From positions 47,548,180-47,612,179 of the forward strand of contig CM040741.1 in NCBI GenBank assembly GCA_022829145.1: a stretch of DNA of 64,000 nt, read 5' to 3'. This DNA is from Albula goreensis (taxonomy: Eukaryota; Chordata; Actinopteri; Albuliformes; Albulidae). Made by a program: the position numbers and the translations under genes. A model generated the notes under the pieces. The model was not told the origin of the DNA, made no database searches, and saw only the letters and a program-made list of their open reading frames with translations. Of this stretch, positions 13,321-26,352 are shown in pieces. The number at the start of each line of letters is the position of its first letter. Positions within the stretch are counted from its first letter, which is position 1.

Positions 13321-16300
13321 ATGGGGAAAGATACATGTGAGTGATTCCACCCATCTGATACTTCCATGCCATTCACAGGGGAGAGCTTTCACTCTGAGTC
13401 CAGTGCTCATGACACTGAGGAAGATGCATTAAATGCACTCATCATGTGGACAAGTACAAGATGGGTTCTGTCTAATTTTTTCCCATATTTAGCTAAATCA
13501 ATGTTTTTGATGGATGTTGGCTTTTAGCCAGGGCTGATTGGCTAACTGGACATCTAATGGCTCAAGTATAATTCAAAAGAACATGACTTTTCATGGTTTG
13601 AGAAGAGCATCCACCCACTCAAGCCATTTGTACTTTCTTTGTTGCCACGCTGAGTTTTTCCTCTAAAACACTGTGATGCAGTAAGTGGCGTATGCAAAAT
13701 ATAGGCACTTTGCAAGTATATGTGGCTAGTTTTACAGCCATCAGTTGAACAAACTGTGAATGCAACTGAGTGCTTATCAGATGTCACACATCACGGATGG
13801 AAATGGGCAAAAAAAGAAAGCTATCTAGCTAGCTGTATCATATTATCATTTAATAGTATGATACCTTACAGTTGGGCAGACTATGTATTGATTATTGATC
13901 TTATATTAAACTCAAGTTCTAAATCAACACTAAGAGTGACAGCAAGGTAATCTAGCTAGGTAATGATCTCTAGCTAAAAGCCAATGTCAGTGATATTGAC
14001 TAATCTTTCAAGTGAATTGACTTGCATTAAGGAACTGGGAAGTGCATTCTGGCTAATGGCCATTGATAGCTACAAGACTCCTGGCAAAAGCAGATTTGGA
14101 TAACAGTTTCATCTGATGGACATTCCTATAATTGGAGTGACTGTGATACAAACCTAAAGAAACATTAAAAGAGCATTATGAACCAGATCAAATTTCACTG
14201 TATTCTTGTGACTAAGACTGTTTTAGATTAACCACATAACTTATTCTCGATTCAATCCCAAATGGTATGTGAACATATAATTGCAATATCAAAATAATTT
14301 ATACTTTCCTTTTATGAGTTTTTGAGCATGAATGTGTAATGTGCTATATTAAACATTTGATAATGTATTTATGGTACCTTTCTCTTCACTGACAGTGCGA
14401 TGTGTGCAGTCTGCAAATTACATTTGTTTGAATTTCTTTGGGGATCAGATATAACTGTGCCTGAGTCAAAGTTAAGAATCCTCCTTTCTTTTGGCATCAC
14501 ACATTTATCAAATGTGTCAGAAACAGAGTGATAAACTTCACCTTTTAATAACAACTACTCAGAGTGAAACACTGCCCTCTTAGAGTGAGCCAATTTAGGG
14601 CATAAGCAGCCATGGGGACACACACTGTGTAATTAAACCCAGAGTGTGTAATCAAAGTGTCTGAACTGTGTCACAGTGAGAGAAAAATCACTTGTCATTT
14701 GTGACAATTTTCTGCTTCCCATGCCTTTATCTTCGTTCATATTCATGTTAGAAGTAGTTTATATTTCAATTTATATTCATGAATGGAAGGTGTTTATGTA
14801 GAAAATATTCACATTGATGTGTAAATTGTATTTATAGGTTGTTTATGAATCTATTATTCATATTAATGTATTGTGTTAATAGTCCTTAACAAACACTCCC
14901 TGTTTCTCACCAGGGATGTTTGCCATCTATATTATTTTCATATAGTAAGAATTAATAAATTACTTTGTGTTCCAAACAAGTACTTCTAACAATGCCCTTG
15001 CATTATTCCCTCCTTAGTAAAACATTAATAGGGTACAGTAACATAGTTCACTGTATTGTTCTCTCATTTTTTTTATTAGTAATTTAACATAATATACATT
15101 CTCCTAGTGTTATGGTAATAGCGAAAGGAACCAATGCTAATTGAACCTTCTGAGAAGGTTTTGCATTAAATTGATTTTCTAATATAATATATTTTATTGA
15201 AGTTCAGGCAAGTAATTAATATGAAGATAAATTCTTTGATCTTTGATAAACGTTATCAACAGATTTATGTTTTCACTGTCTTAAGAACAGGCCTTTGACC
15301 TGGATGATTGTCTACAGTAGGTTTAATGAAGTCAAGCAGAACAGAGTCCAAATACTCTCATGTCTACAAATCCTCACTGCTTGGAGATATGGCATGACTT
15401 TATTAATTAAACACATTAAATGTAATATTATTAATGTATATTACTATTCGTTTTTATCTCAACTGGGCTTTTCCATTAGACAATGTCAGGGACTTGCTTA
15501 CAGTAATGTTCCCTCAATATTGCTATGTTACTGTACTAATGAGTTTTTAGCTTTAGGGAATTATATGCTGTAATAATATCTCAGCATTGGCTTGTGGTTG
15601 ATACAGTAGTCACTTACATACTTTATGTTTATTGATAATTGTATCCTTTCTTAGTGAATAGCCCTACTCTCCTCCAGGATAGTGTACCATTTAAATTGTC
15701 ACATATGCAATACAATGTACAGTGGATTATACTCCTGCTGGAGGTACTAATCTAAAACAGCTCAAAGCAACAACATCAGTAAAAACAACACAAACTTACA
15801 TTAGAGTGAAGGGCTGTGATCACTACACTGCCAGTATGTTATTAAAGGCCTGCTACACTGCTGTCTGATCATGACACTACACAACAGCACTTTCCCGCTC
15901 TCTCTCACGCTCTCTCTCTCTCACAAACACAAGCACGCACACAGATACACATTCATTTTACGCTGAGGTTTATGAGATCTTTTGTGTGATTTTTGTGATT
16001 TTTATGTTTTTGTAATTAGAACCTGAGAGAAAAGAGGAGGAAATGACTGCTGAGCAGAAAAATGTAATGAGATAAATCTCTCTGAAGTCAGCAATTATCC
16101 TTTTTGTGAAAGATGTTCCTGAATGTTTTGGACTCGTGGAGTCTGTTTCCTAATTAAAAAAAAAGAATAACAGAGAAAAATACCCAGGTCTGACAATACT
16201 TTTGTATTTATACAGGGAAAACAGATGGGAACTATAAGCATTTTGGTGTATAAATATCTAAATCATGTTTTATAGATGTTGGAAATTAAATGCATAACAT

Positions 16301-16724
16301 GGTTTATGTCCTATAGGAAGTTGTCTACACTGCACTTTGGTCCCATCTTGCCTTTCATATAGACCACTGGTATTTGCTCTAGCTCTTGATTGTGGTTTTT
16401 TGCATGTCAAATTCTGCAGCCAATACAGACTAAAGAAACCTGGACAACAGAGTTAACTGTGTTTTTGATGGCTTCTAGTGATCTATTAAATGCTGCTAAC
16501 AGTAAAATCTTCACATTCTGTAGCTCCCCATTGCCAAGAGTGAATTGCACTAATTTAGACTGAAGACGAAAGCACACTGTTCCATTCACATCAAAGTTTT
16601 CATAAGTTTCATTAAAACTCAGAGAAGAATCATTAATTTCTCTAGCTATCACAGTTGTATGGCACATTTTTAATATGAGAGATTTAGATAGTTTCACGAT
16701 ATCAAGCTCATGACACCAAGTGAC

Positions 16725-16988
16725 ATCATGTGTTATGGCACAGTTAGCCTAGCATCATAAATGCATGTTTTATGAAACCCTCTATAACATGTAACCTTTA
16801 GCCAGGTGACATTCTTAGTTATGTCACATTTGGTATAACGTGTTGCATAAGAAAGTGTTATGTCTCTCTTTATGAAGTATGAAATATGCTTATGCATGGT
16901 TTATTAAGGCATTATGTTGTGTTTATGAAGGCTTTACTTATGCTTCATAAAACCTTTATAAGCAACACTTTGTTTAAAGTGTAACCAT
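16725..16988. mobile_element. MITE-like remnant rich in TTATGAAG/CTTCATAA
   Basis: The segment is full of self-complementary words (TTTATGAAG, CTTCATAAA, GCATAA, TTATGC) and ends CAACACTTTG-TTTAAAGTGTAACC, which resembles the AAAGTGTTACC-type ends of common teleost miniature transposons. A matching left terminus could not be found, so the copy is either truncated or too diverged. No coding capacity. Confidence 0.45.
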
Positions 16989-18179
16989 TTTTTTGTCACT
17001 GAAGGTAAATTTTTGTGCAATATTTAATTGCAATAAAATACATTTATGACAGTACCGTAATCAAACCTATGTTACAAATATGTAACAATTTCAAACAGTA
17101 TTACTTGATGTTTATATATCTTTAATATGTCTATGACATAATGACATATGATTGCTAACTTTCATATTTCCTAATAAAACACACTTTTTTGGTGGAAAAA
17201 CATTTGTATTTTAATTAATTTTAATCTCACCCTTTCAGACTTGTGCCATTCTGTTTGTACAGACTGTGCAAGCAGTAATTCATTATGTACAGTGCCTTTA
17301 ATATAACAATAAACTACAACTTGACTTTAGGTGTGGTTTTGGTTTGCCTTAATAGCTTTGTGCTGAATCAAAACAGCAACGAGCCTCATCTCAAGGCCAG
17401 CCCATGCAAATGGATAAAACTTCATTTGCTATTTTAGGTGCTGAAAGGAAAAATGATCATCTGAACCTAGCAAAGCAGCTTGCATTAGAGCTACCTGCCA
17501 CTTAGTGCTGGGTGTAAAATAGGGCCCTTAATGTCTTGAAGGATGATTTACCCTCTTAAGCCACACTGTGACCAAACTGAATAAATGCCCCTAATTTACA
17601 TCCCAGGACATTAATTCAATGAGAAAAACTAAACTCTGTCTTATTGTGCTGTATTGTGTATAAAATAATTCCTATATAAAGAGGGTACTTTTGAACAGAC
17701 TAAACCATGGAATGATAGGAGAAATAAGAGAGGTCTTAATTATTATTTTCAAATTTTGTCAAATCATCTCATCAAAAGAGGGGTTGGAACAAAGCATCCA
17801 TGGAGGTACCCTTTACAGAGTAAATTTGAGAGCCACTGTATTATGGGATGAAGGATACATGTCACAGGTCACATGTCAATATTTGGTGTTTATTCATTAA
17901 CAACCTCTCTGTCTGTACAAGACCTTATTAATGGCCAGAGCCAAAACACCCAAATACCACCCTATTAAAGACCAGAACCAAAATATCATAAGCCATCTCA
18001 TTAAAGTCCAGCACTCTAATCCCTCCCTGATAGGGTCATTAGTGTTTGGGTGTCACAGAGGGAAAGGGAACGCCACTCCCCAGTGGCAATGCAGATTAAA
18101 GAATATGTTTTTCTAGAACATTCGCCAGGGCAAGGGTATAAATCTACCCAGCATCAATCACAGGATGCAGCTGCACAGC
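16989..18179. other. gene-free interval
   Basis: AT-rich to about 17.4 kb, then more balanced composition. No family-like frame, RNA gene or repeat recognised. Confidence 0.6.
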
Positions 18180-18345
18180 ACAGTAAACATGGAGGTGCTG
18201 CACCATGGTAAATACGGACCGGCTGTCAGCGTCATGGACTGCTGTTACCGCAATTACCAGCCGGCAGCATGAGCCGATTTACCGCCGCCGCAGGAGAGCT
18301 TTAATTAATTCCACGCATTTTGGTGTGGTGGCCGGCATGCGCTCC
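18180..18345. promoter_or_regulatory. GC/CpG-rich patch, candidate conserved element
   Basis: GGACCGGCTGTCAGCGTCATG, GCCGGCAGCATGAGCCGATT and ACCGCCGCCGCAGGAG are followed by TTAATTAATT and GGCCGGCATGCGCTCCGGATG. This is by far the most CpG-dense spot between 5 and 19 kb. No long frame is present. It may be a distal regulatory element or a small orphan CpG island. Confidence 0.3.
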
Positions 18346-18733
18346 GGATGTTTGCCTTGATGTGTGAAGAGCCAGTTTGGTCACACTTCATCTCTGGAAT
18401 TACACCTGTGTTACTGTGGGCATTATGGTCTGGCCAACAGTGATCCAAAGTGAAATTTCAAGGGATAAAATGTCATTGGAATCCAGGAGCCTGGCAGGCG
18501 ACTCTGGAAGTCATTAATAAAATTAATTAAGGAAAGAGATGGATGGAAATTGGGTTTTATTCAGAACACATTCACTCTTCACACGTTCATTATGAAGTGG
18601 TCCAGTGAAATTCCTGGGCGAAATTCACTACGAAAGGATAGCCAGAAAAAAAATCAAAACAGCAAAAATCAAAAATAAATACAAATGCATGATCACATAC
18701 ACATAGGAGCTGGGATTCATGTCAATCAATCAA

Positions 18734-18764
<31 letters not shown>

Positions 18765-19639
18765 ATACATAAATAAATAAAGCATTAAAATGTAAAAGTA
18801 AGATTTGTTAATATAAAATACCAAAGAGTAAATGTACATTTCTAAAGCTTCATCTTTTTACAATCAACCAAACACAATTTGAGATGCACCTGATAGTGTA
18901 ATATGCAGGACAAGGATCATCTCTGTTTAACTGTGGCCTTTCCCCCCATTCTTCCAATATAATTTAAATTAAATTAAGCTCCACTCAGCACAAACCTTCC
19001 TCAGAAACTGCAGAGGATGTAGCTGCCCATGTGACTCCTTCCATCAACGCAATAATCACAGGTTGCCTAAGTGTCAGAGGAATGAAGATTCAGATTGGAC
19101 TCATTTTACAAACCTACATGTGCCTGCCCAGCCAGGAGAGGGTGCTAGAGAGTGATGAGACTCATGGGTTTAATAGGCTTAACATTATCCCTATGAAGCT
19201 GAGCCAGCTGTTGCCTTTCCAATGTGGACTGCCGACCATAGCTGGTAACAGTATGAGCGGGATGCACAAGAGTCTGTGCCTTTACTCAGTGCGCCACCCA
19301 AAATCCTAGATACTGAGCCCATGTGGGCGGATGTGCATGCCTGCAGGTGAGTTTTGCATTTTGGGTGATGATTGAGTGAATGTTAATGATGAGATTCTGT
19401 GTTCTCATTCTGCAAAGCTTAATTAGGTATTGACATAAGACAGCCTTGACCATTGTCTCTCTGCTCATTCTCTGTCTCTTCAGTGATAATACATGCGAGA
19501 ATCAGCCCTAGAATGTGCTTGAGGTATTTCCACTAGTTTCTCAGATTAATTAAATGTGTCAGTCAGTCTTTAATGAATGGGGTCTTGCCTAGCAGAGCAG
19601 GAAGACCTTGAGCTTAGAGTCTGATCACAGGAACCTGGC
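18346..19639. other. gene-free interval
   Basis: Holds the AATA microsatellite only. The 92-codon frame at 19031-19309 has no recognisable domain. Confidence 0.6.
18731..18782 (+). repeat. (AATA)n microsatellite
   Basis: About 12 tetranucleotide units with one interruption (ATACATAA near 18765). Confidence 0.9.
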
Positions 19640-19864
19640 CTCTCACTCCTACGGACAGACGCTTTGCTAAGATGGCTGTCACAGCGAAACGGCGAGCGCA
19701 GATGGGCGGACTGGATATCGCCATGGTGCCCAGAGTGAGTTCGTCAGAGAAACAGCGTGGAGAACGTTACCATGGAGATTTGAAACATACCCGATTTCAC
19801 CACCATCGGTGATGAGAGAGCTCGCTTAATGGAATAAAAACAAAGAGCTAGAGCGAGAGACTCG
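19640..19864 (+). promoter_or_regulatory. orphan CpG-richer patch ending in a strong splice-donor motif
   Basis: CpG is enriched from about 19650 to 19760 (GCGAAACGGCGAGCGCAG, GGCGGACTGG, ATATCGCC). A GTAAGTG donor-like site follows at 19865, preceded by TCG. A capped transcript starting here and spliced at 19864 is conceivable, for example a long non-coding RNA. No acceptor partner can be chosen from sequence. Confidence 0.2.
19672..19812 (+). other. possible 46-codon small ORF in the CpG patch
   Basis: An ATG in fair context (AAGATGG) opens a 46-codon frame, beginning MAVTAKRRAQMGGLDIA and ending in a His/Arg-rich tail (HHHR) at a TGA. No domain, signal peptide or membrane segment is visible, and I recognise no homologue. 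It is listed because its codons are CpG-rich and unlike the desert; chance is still the better explanation. Confidence 0.12.
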
Positions 19865-21185
19865 GTAAGTGTTTTAGCCCCAAACTCCTCACAGAGAAAG
19901 ATAACAAGACCACTGATGTGAAATAAACATGTCCTTTCCTTCTCTGTCAAAGAGTTTTTCCGCCTCTCCGTCCTGGACTGTTGGGGAAGTAGGTGAGGGG
20001 GGTGTATCTCACCTCAGAAAATGAGTCTCATTTTTGAGAGAAACATGTTGTTTCTATTACTGTTGTGTCTAAAATACCATGTTGTTGCCTTTGTTGTTGA
20101 GTCTGAAAAAACCTCCTTATGTGGAGAGTGGTTCAGCAGCTACACATCACTACCTCGGCACCCCTGAGTGGCTGTATTCATACCTGCTCCACATTAGTGA
20201 AATCATGTTGTTTTACAAAAATCCATTTCTTTCCCACTGGTCTCTTTTTAATCCAGCCCCCACCCTCCTTGAATATGCAGTATAACTGATTGTCATGTTT
20301 TTTTGTCTGTAAAATGACACTGCTTCATGCTGTCAAAAATTCTGTTTTTGGGTGGCAATTTCTCCTGCTGTGAACATAATCGGTAATTAAAAGTGACATG
20401 TGACTTTCCTTCACTAAAGAGTGTCAGAAATGTGGAACCTTGATTTATGGATCATGCCAAAAGAGAATTAAATACATAAAATTAGACACATGCAGTTTTG
20501 TTTCCCTGATAGGCTTGTTCCATGTGTCTCTATGGCAGAATGTAACTGCCCATTTTTAGCCCAAATAGAGCTGCAAACTGTGCTTTTGCTCAATTTAAAA
20601 TAATTTTATACCATCTTCATCTGCAATGTCATTGTTTTTGTAAAGGTACATGGATACAGCTGTGTGTTTTTAGGTTAGATCAGCCATGTTTATTCTGTGA
20701 GGTGTTCTAAGTATCCTATCAGTTTATAATTATTCTGATAACACATAAACACCCTTATGCACACAAGCATACTTTTCTACATGAAGACCCATTTACACTC
20801 CTCTGCCCTCCCATACATAAACACCTTTATTCACTCCACTAGTATCTTCAACAGTCTTCACATTCCACTCACCTCTTCTACTGTAATTTACTGCAACACC
20901 TCACACTGTTAACTGCTTCTGGTGGACGGCATTAACACACAGAGCTAGATTAATAAAATAATAGAATGAAGTTGTCTGATTCCCTTTGTGGAAGAAAGAC
21001 ACAGATTGACAAAGACATATTTCATATATTGGAGCAGTAGAGATAATTTTACATCAGTAAAATCTTTGATTATCTAGTAATTTTGATGTTATAACAGAAC
21101 GTTAAATATTAATATCAAGGAAAAATTAGTTATGAATTAAACATGACCAATGTTATGAACCCTGGGGGAAAATCTGACAAAAACA
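19865..21185. other. gene-free interval
   Basis: AT-rich, with no feature recognised on either strand. Confidence 0.6.
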
Positions 21186-21375
21186 TCAGTCACACAGAAA
21201 GATCATGTTCCTCAGTTTATTACAGGATCTAAACATAGAGATCATGTTCTGCAGTTTAATATAGGAGCTCAGTCAGAGAGATCATGCTTTTTACTTTACT
21301 ACTGGAGCTCAGCCACAAAGATCATGTTTTTTGTTTTGTTTTACTTTACCAAAGGAACTTTGTGAGAGATCTTTT
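21186..21375 (+). repeat. 40-bp tandem repeat, about 5 degenerate copies
   Basis: GATCATG starts at 21201, 21240, 21280 and 21320, giving a period of 39-40 bp; a fifth diverged GAGATC follows near 21366. Each unit reads approximately AGAGATCATGTT, (C)TCAGTTTA, TA-AGGAGCTCAGTCACA. The spacing is regular although the sequence is diverged. Confidence 0.85.
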
Positions 21376-21433
21376 TTTATTTACTCATTCTATTTTTCAT
21401 GATCCCTCTTATTATTACTCAATAAACCTTACT

Positions 21434-21458
21434 ACACACACACACACACACACACACA

Positions 21459-21519
<61 letters not shown>
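21434..21519 (+). repeat. (CA)n microsatellite
   Basis: About 42 CA units with one CAGA interruption near 21458. The HTHTHT open frame through it is an artefact. Confidence 0.98.
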
Positions 21520-21520
<1 letters not shown>

Positions 21521-21564
21521 TTACATGTGATAAATTCATACTTCAACCTTGTTCCTCATTGTAG

Positions 21565-21640
21565 GTGCTGGAACATGGAGAACACTGCATGTGTGTTGTT
21601 GTGTGCTGGAACATGGAGAACACTGCATGTGTGTTGTTGT
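21565..21640 (+). repeat. exact 38-bp tandem duplication
   Basis: The 38-bp unit starting GTGCTGGAACATGGAG occurs twice with no mismatch (21565-21602 and 21603-21640). Perfect identity points to a recent duplication. Confidence 0.95.
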
Positions 21641-24600
21641 GTGAAGGCTGCATTATCGTCTGCTCTGTCAGTTATCTCGGCGCTCTGATTGGGTCCATAT
21701 GATTTCAGTACTGAAGGGATGACCTTGGTATAACAGATTGAGCCCTGTCAATCTGCACAATCTGATGCTAATCACATGCTAATCAACTCTGGGATCCATT
21801 GTTAAAGAGCAGTCTTAGAATGTCGCAGAATTATGATTTATGGACTCAACCTGATAGTGTGTGATCCACTATTATTGTCCATCCTTGGGCTGATCAATGT
21901 TATATTAACAGTGACTGCTTTCAGTATTCCATAAGCTCTGTTTTTCTTATGTCAGTGGTGCATAGCCATTACAGAGCGCTGTGGCCATTTAATTTTAAAT
22001 TTGCTCAGTTCTGTTACCTTGTTCATCACAAAAACAATCTTTCTTCCATGTCTACAGCATGAGAGTAAGCCTGCCTTAGGAAAGCTGATAGTTTTGGGAT
22101 CACACAGAGAGGGAGATCTCTGAGCTTATTGCTACTGATGGGAACATAAATCAGAGCATTAACCCACGTGGCTTGGAAAGAAAGACTGTCTGACCTTCAA
22201 CAGGACACCAGCAATCCCTATCTACAGCTATCCTTCAGCGAGGCAGCACTTTGTTCCATAGATCCCCCTATAAATCTGCAGAGAGCTTTACGAGAAATGG
22301 AGGTTACGTGGCACCATGCACCTCTTTTAAAGTCAATTCATTATTCACAATGCAGGACTGACTTTGTCTCCCACATTTACTAGTCAAAAAACATGTTGGC
22401 AGCAGCCATTTCCCAGCTGGAATTTTGAAAATAAGTTTGCAGACTGAAAGACAAGAGACATAAACATGGTAATGTTACAGAATTGAGCCTGAAGGTAAAA
22501 TTGCACATGACTCAGAGTTTGGACTCGGCACTAGCGTGCCATCTGTTAAGTGTTTAAGTAATGAGCTCTGCTGGTAGGTAAATGACTTGGCATTCTCAGA
22601 GCCCATAATTAGCACGTTTCCTGCGGGCATGCTAGCCTTCCAGAACCCTCAGTTTGCCAACGGCAACACAGGGGCTAGGACACAGAGACTAGGGCTATGC
22701 ATGAAAATACAATCTAAATCTGGCTGATATTTTCAGAGCAGTACCTGGTACACACAGAGTCATGTGTATACAGTATCATCGGTTGAACAGCAGGAATTGT
22801 GCCAGTTAATAATGTCTGGACATGCTGCAACAGTAGGTTTGTAGTGTAGGTGTGATTGTAGTTGTCATTGATTGTTCAGGTCTGAATGTACTGAGCAGTA
22901 GGGCCATGGAGTAACTATACAGGTGTACAATCTCTAGTGTAATCTTTGTTAAAATTAGTCTATTAAAGGTCTTCTTGAAAATCAATGATAAAACCCTCAT
23001 TAGCACAAGATACATGATAAAACCTATAAACTAAATTGAAATGTAATTTAAAGAATTTTAATTTGTCATTGATTAAAACCATGTATAACACAAACAAACA
23101 ATAACAAAAACCTGAGAAATGGATGGTTGGCATGGAAAAGGAAATAACATCTGTGTATACTTTCCAGAGAAAGTGAAAGGTATTAACTTCAAAATGTACT
23201 AGAAGGATATGCAGGCAAAACTGTGAGGCAAGCAAGGAAGGTAGCAGAAATCCTTTAAGCAGCAATCAGCTAGCAGGTGGCTTCTGTGCTTTACTGTTGC
23301 CTGTAAGTGACACTTGATGACTTTTTTGCTATATTTAGCAACATTTCAGACCCTTATAGCCTTATTATTTCGAAACAACATCTAGTTACGAATTTAATTG
23401 CTTTTTTGGATCATCAAGGATAATGATCATGTTTAGACTTCCAGTGTAGTTGGTGACTAATTGGTTTGGCTGGTTCCAACTAATTCAAATTACACCATTT
23501 GCAAGTCAGACAGTGAACACAAGCATAAGCACAGCCCCTCCCTCATCCAACAGTAGAGAGAGAATAGAGGGCCAGGACCTGTCAGGGCAAAGGACAATGT
23601 AATGACATCATTAAGAAATTTAGCAAAAACATTTATCTAGTAGCTTTTTGAACAACAAATACTTTCATATTTTCCTTGGAAACAAGTTGGCAACAGTATA
23701 GCTTTTATGAGAAGGTACACCATGCACCTCTAAAACACAAAATATGGTGGGAGAAGTAATAGTAGACACTGGAAAGTACAAAGACATGTTCCTTTGTCCA
23801 AGTATGATAACATTTTGCATTTTGATCAATGCTGAGTATGATAGTATTCTAGTTTAATGCCTTCCTTTTCTATCAGTATTTAAAATGGAAAAGGTGCAAT
23901 TACTTTCTTCTTTGCAGGTTTGTCCCGATTTATTTGACCACCGCTTTGTATCTCTGAGTTCCATAGAGGATTTCAACATTTGTATCTCAGTTCTGCTGTG
24001 CTCCGAGGCACAGGATTTGTTGTTGTGGTGTACATAAAACAATGCTAATGGTAGTATTAGCACAATTGATGGAGTTCTTAGAGAAGATGTTATGAGGTAT
24101 GCAAAAATTGTGTTGAATTTACTTTTTTCTCCTTATCTATGCTTGTATGCAGTTCCAACCAATCAGATGTCAGAATGTAAAATGACTCATCAATGATCTG
24201 CAAAAAATAATAGAGTAGATATTTAAAAACAAAAATTCAAAAGACTGAACTTAAAATAATTGTGCTCTGATATCTGTATGTGTGGTCTGTGCATTGAGAA
24301 CACAATAATAGCTCTGTGTGCATTGCTGATTAAGCTGGTTTGATAATATCCTTATGTATAATACTTTCAGTAGTACAGCCCTGCATCCTGTTTGTCTTTT
24401 TACCACTGTGGTACAATGTCATGGTCCAGATTGGCTTGGGCAAGATCATGCACTTCTTAAGTCCTTTTGAAATTGAGAGCGGTCTAGCACACCATATGTA
24501 CATATATCCCCACCAAAGCAAATGCTAGAAGCATACAGTGTATTCCCCTGATAGTACTGACTGGCCTTTAATATCTTAGAAGTTAATAGCTGTTTTATGG

Positions 24601-25791
24601 CGCCTTTATTGCTTTGTAGAGCTAATCCAGTAAAGTGCCTCTGTATGGGACTTCATTGGTTTATCTCCTTCCCCTCCACTTTCCATCCACTCTCTTGTAC
24701 TTTCATGACACATCCAATGAGAAAAGAGTATGTAGATGGGGATTTAGACATGTGCTATGACAAAACCAGTTAGGAAGGCACACTACAGCACTCAGAAAGG
24801 CACACAGGGACAAATTGGAATTAATTTTTGAAATCCATATTTAGTAATAACAATAATAGCAGTGTTGTTTTGTCTTTATTGCTGCTCCTGATTACTACTT
24901 CTGCTATTTTCCATCGCTCAAACAAAACACAGGATGCCAATTGTAAATTGTTAACATCCTGCAAACCTATTTTGCTTTTCCACATTTCCCATCACTGAAT
25001 GGTGGAAACAATGCATTTAAGTTTTTAGAGATATTGGTTTGAGGTAACTAGGGGACAATTACTATTTTTATTTTTATTTCTAACTTTCCACAACTGAATA
25101 CTCCTACATGTTTGGTAATTTTGCACACAAAACAGATGAAAAAAAACACTGAACGCTAGTGCAGTCTCTTTCCTCTCAGACACCCTTCCCTTACACTTCT
25201 TCAACACAAAAGATCTGGCCAAATTAAATGTGATTAAATCAGGTTGCAAGCTTCTTCCACCGCATTATGAATGAATGAAAATTAGACTACATATAATTGG
25301 AACACTTCCCATCCCTGGCTCTTTATAAATCTTTATCAGATTTATACACCTTGCTGTCCACACACCAATTCAGTGTGACTTATATCAGATTTGGAATATT
25401 TGGATGTATAGGTAGTTGCTTAACTGTTGGTATTGCTTAGCTGGTTGTCATACAAACCGCCATGTTTGTTACAGTTTCTTTCTACTTGTGTATGTCAACC
25501 AAACTATGTTGCAATAGGGGTGAGGAAAATCTGATTGTCCAGGCGCAGGCTGCATGACCAAGGGTTAGATGTATATAAGACATGGGAACACATATGAATG
25601 TGATCCAATCTGGATAGCATGAAATTAAATGTTATCTACTCTGTTATGTTCAGGCAGTTATCAGTGGTGCAAAGATCTGGGACTGGATCTCATATGAGGA
25701 AATAATCAGATTGGAAGTTTCATTGCAAATGCATCCTTGGTAGCAGTGACACAGCATTAACAGGTAGATTTAGCTGACAACTGTATATGAG
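21641..25791. other. gene-free interval
   Basis: No gene, RNA or transposon recognised. The stretch 22500-22670 is more GC-balanced, with CCCATAATTAGCACG, and could hold a weak regulatory element. Frames of 60-100 codons (for example 22963-23265 on -) are hydrophobic but show no family. Confidence 0.6.
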
Positions 25792-26050
25792 TAAGGTTAA
25801 TTGGTGAGTCATGAGCAAATAAAGTTGATTGATGCAGGTGAGGTTGATTGATGCAGTGTGATCAGGTAAGGTTAACTGAGGCAAAATAAGAGGGTATGTT
25901 TTTTCTAATGAGATGTGAGTAGGTTAGCTTAATTGAAACAGAACAAGCAGATATGGCTAATTGAAACAGCATGAGCAGGTAAGATTAATTAGAGCAGCAT
26001 GAGTGCGTAAGGTTAATTGAAACAGCATGAGCAGGTAGGGTTAATTGCAT
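25792..26050 (+). repeat. 28-bp minisatellite (GTAAGGTTAATTGAAACAGC type), about 9 copies
   Basis: Units starting GTAAG(G/A)TTAATT occur at 25979, 26007 and 26035 with an exact 28-bp period; older copies run left to 25792. The consensus reads GTAAGGTTAATTGAAACAGC plus ATGAGCAG. The right end is the best preserved. Confidence 0.88.
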
Positions 26051-26142
26051 TCCTTACTGTCTTCTGTCTTGAGTTAAGATGCAGGACGCATTTCCCCCTG
26101 TGACCAGGCTGACGTTGGAGAGTTGAGAGGGAGATTTGATGT

Positions 26143-26196
<54 letters not shown>
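26143..26196 (+). repeat. (GACA)n microsatellite
   Basis: Thirteen tetranucleotide units without interruption. On the - strand it reads as a CLSV repeat inside a spurious 62-codon frame. Confidence 0.97.
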
Positions 26197-26314
26197 GAGG
26201 GGTCTGTGCTCCCATTCTGGGAGTCCCACTCAGCATGGGCACTTCAGTAATTACTCTGTGCCATCTGACTGCAGGTGAGTGAGCACTTCACCTCCACTCA
26301 TCTGGGTACAATCC

Positions 26315-26315
26315 G

Positions 26316-26346
<31 letters not shown>

Positions 26347-26352
26347 TCTCTC
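26315..26352 (+). repeat. (CT)n microsatellite
   Basis: About 18 dinucleotide units with one CCC interruption near 26342. Confidence 0.95.

Larger units (their letters stand above)
5201..16724. other. gene-free interval
   Basis: Apart from the GGT microsatellite (7881) and the inverted repeat (13288), nothing is supported. A short peptide at 13159-13230 resembles the N-terminal edge of crotonase-type proteins (see findings). Small CT/CA-rich patches occur at 7125-7150 and 15897-15950, and A-runs near 8160. No RNA gene was recognised. Confidence 0.6.
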
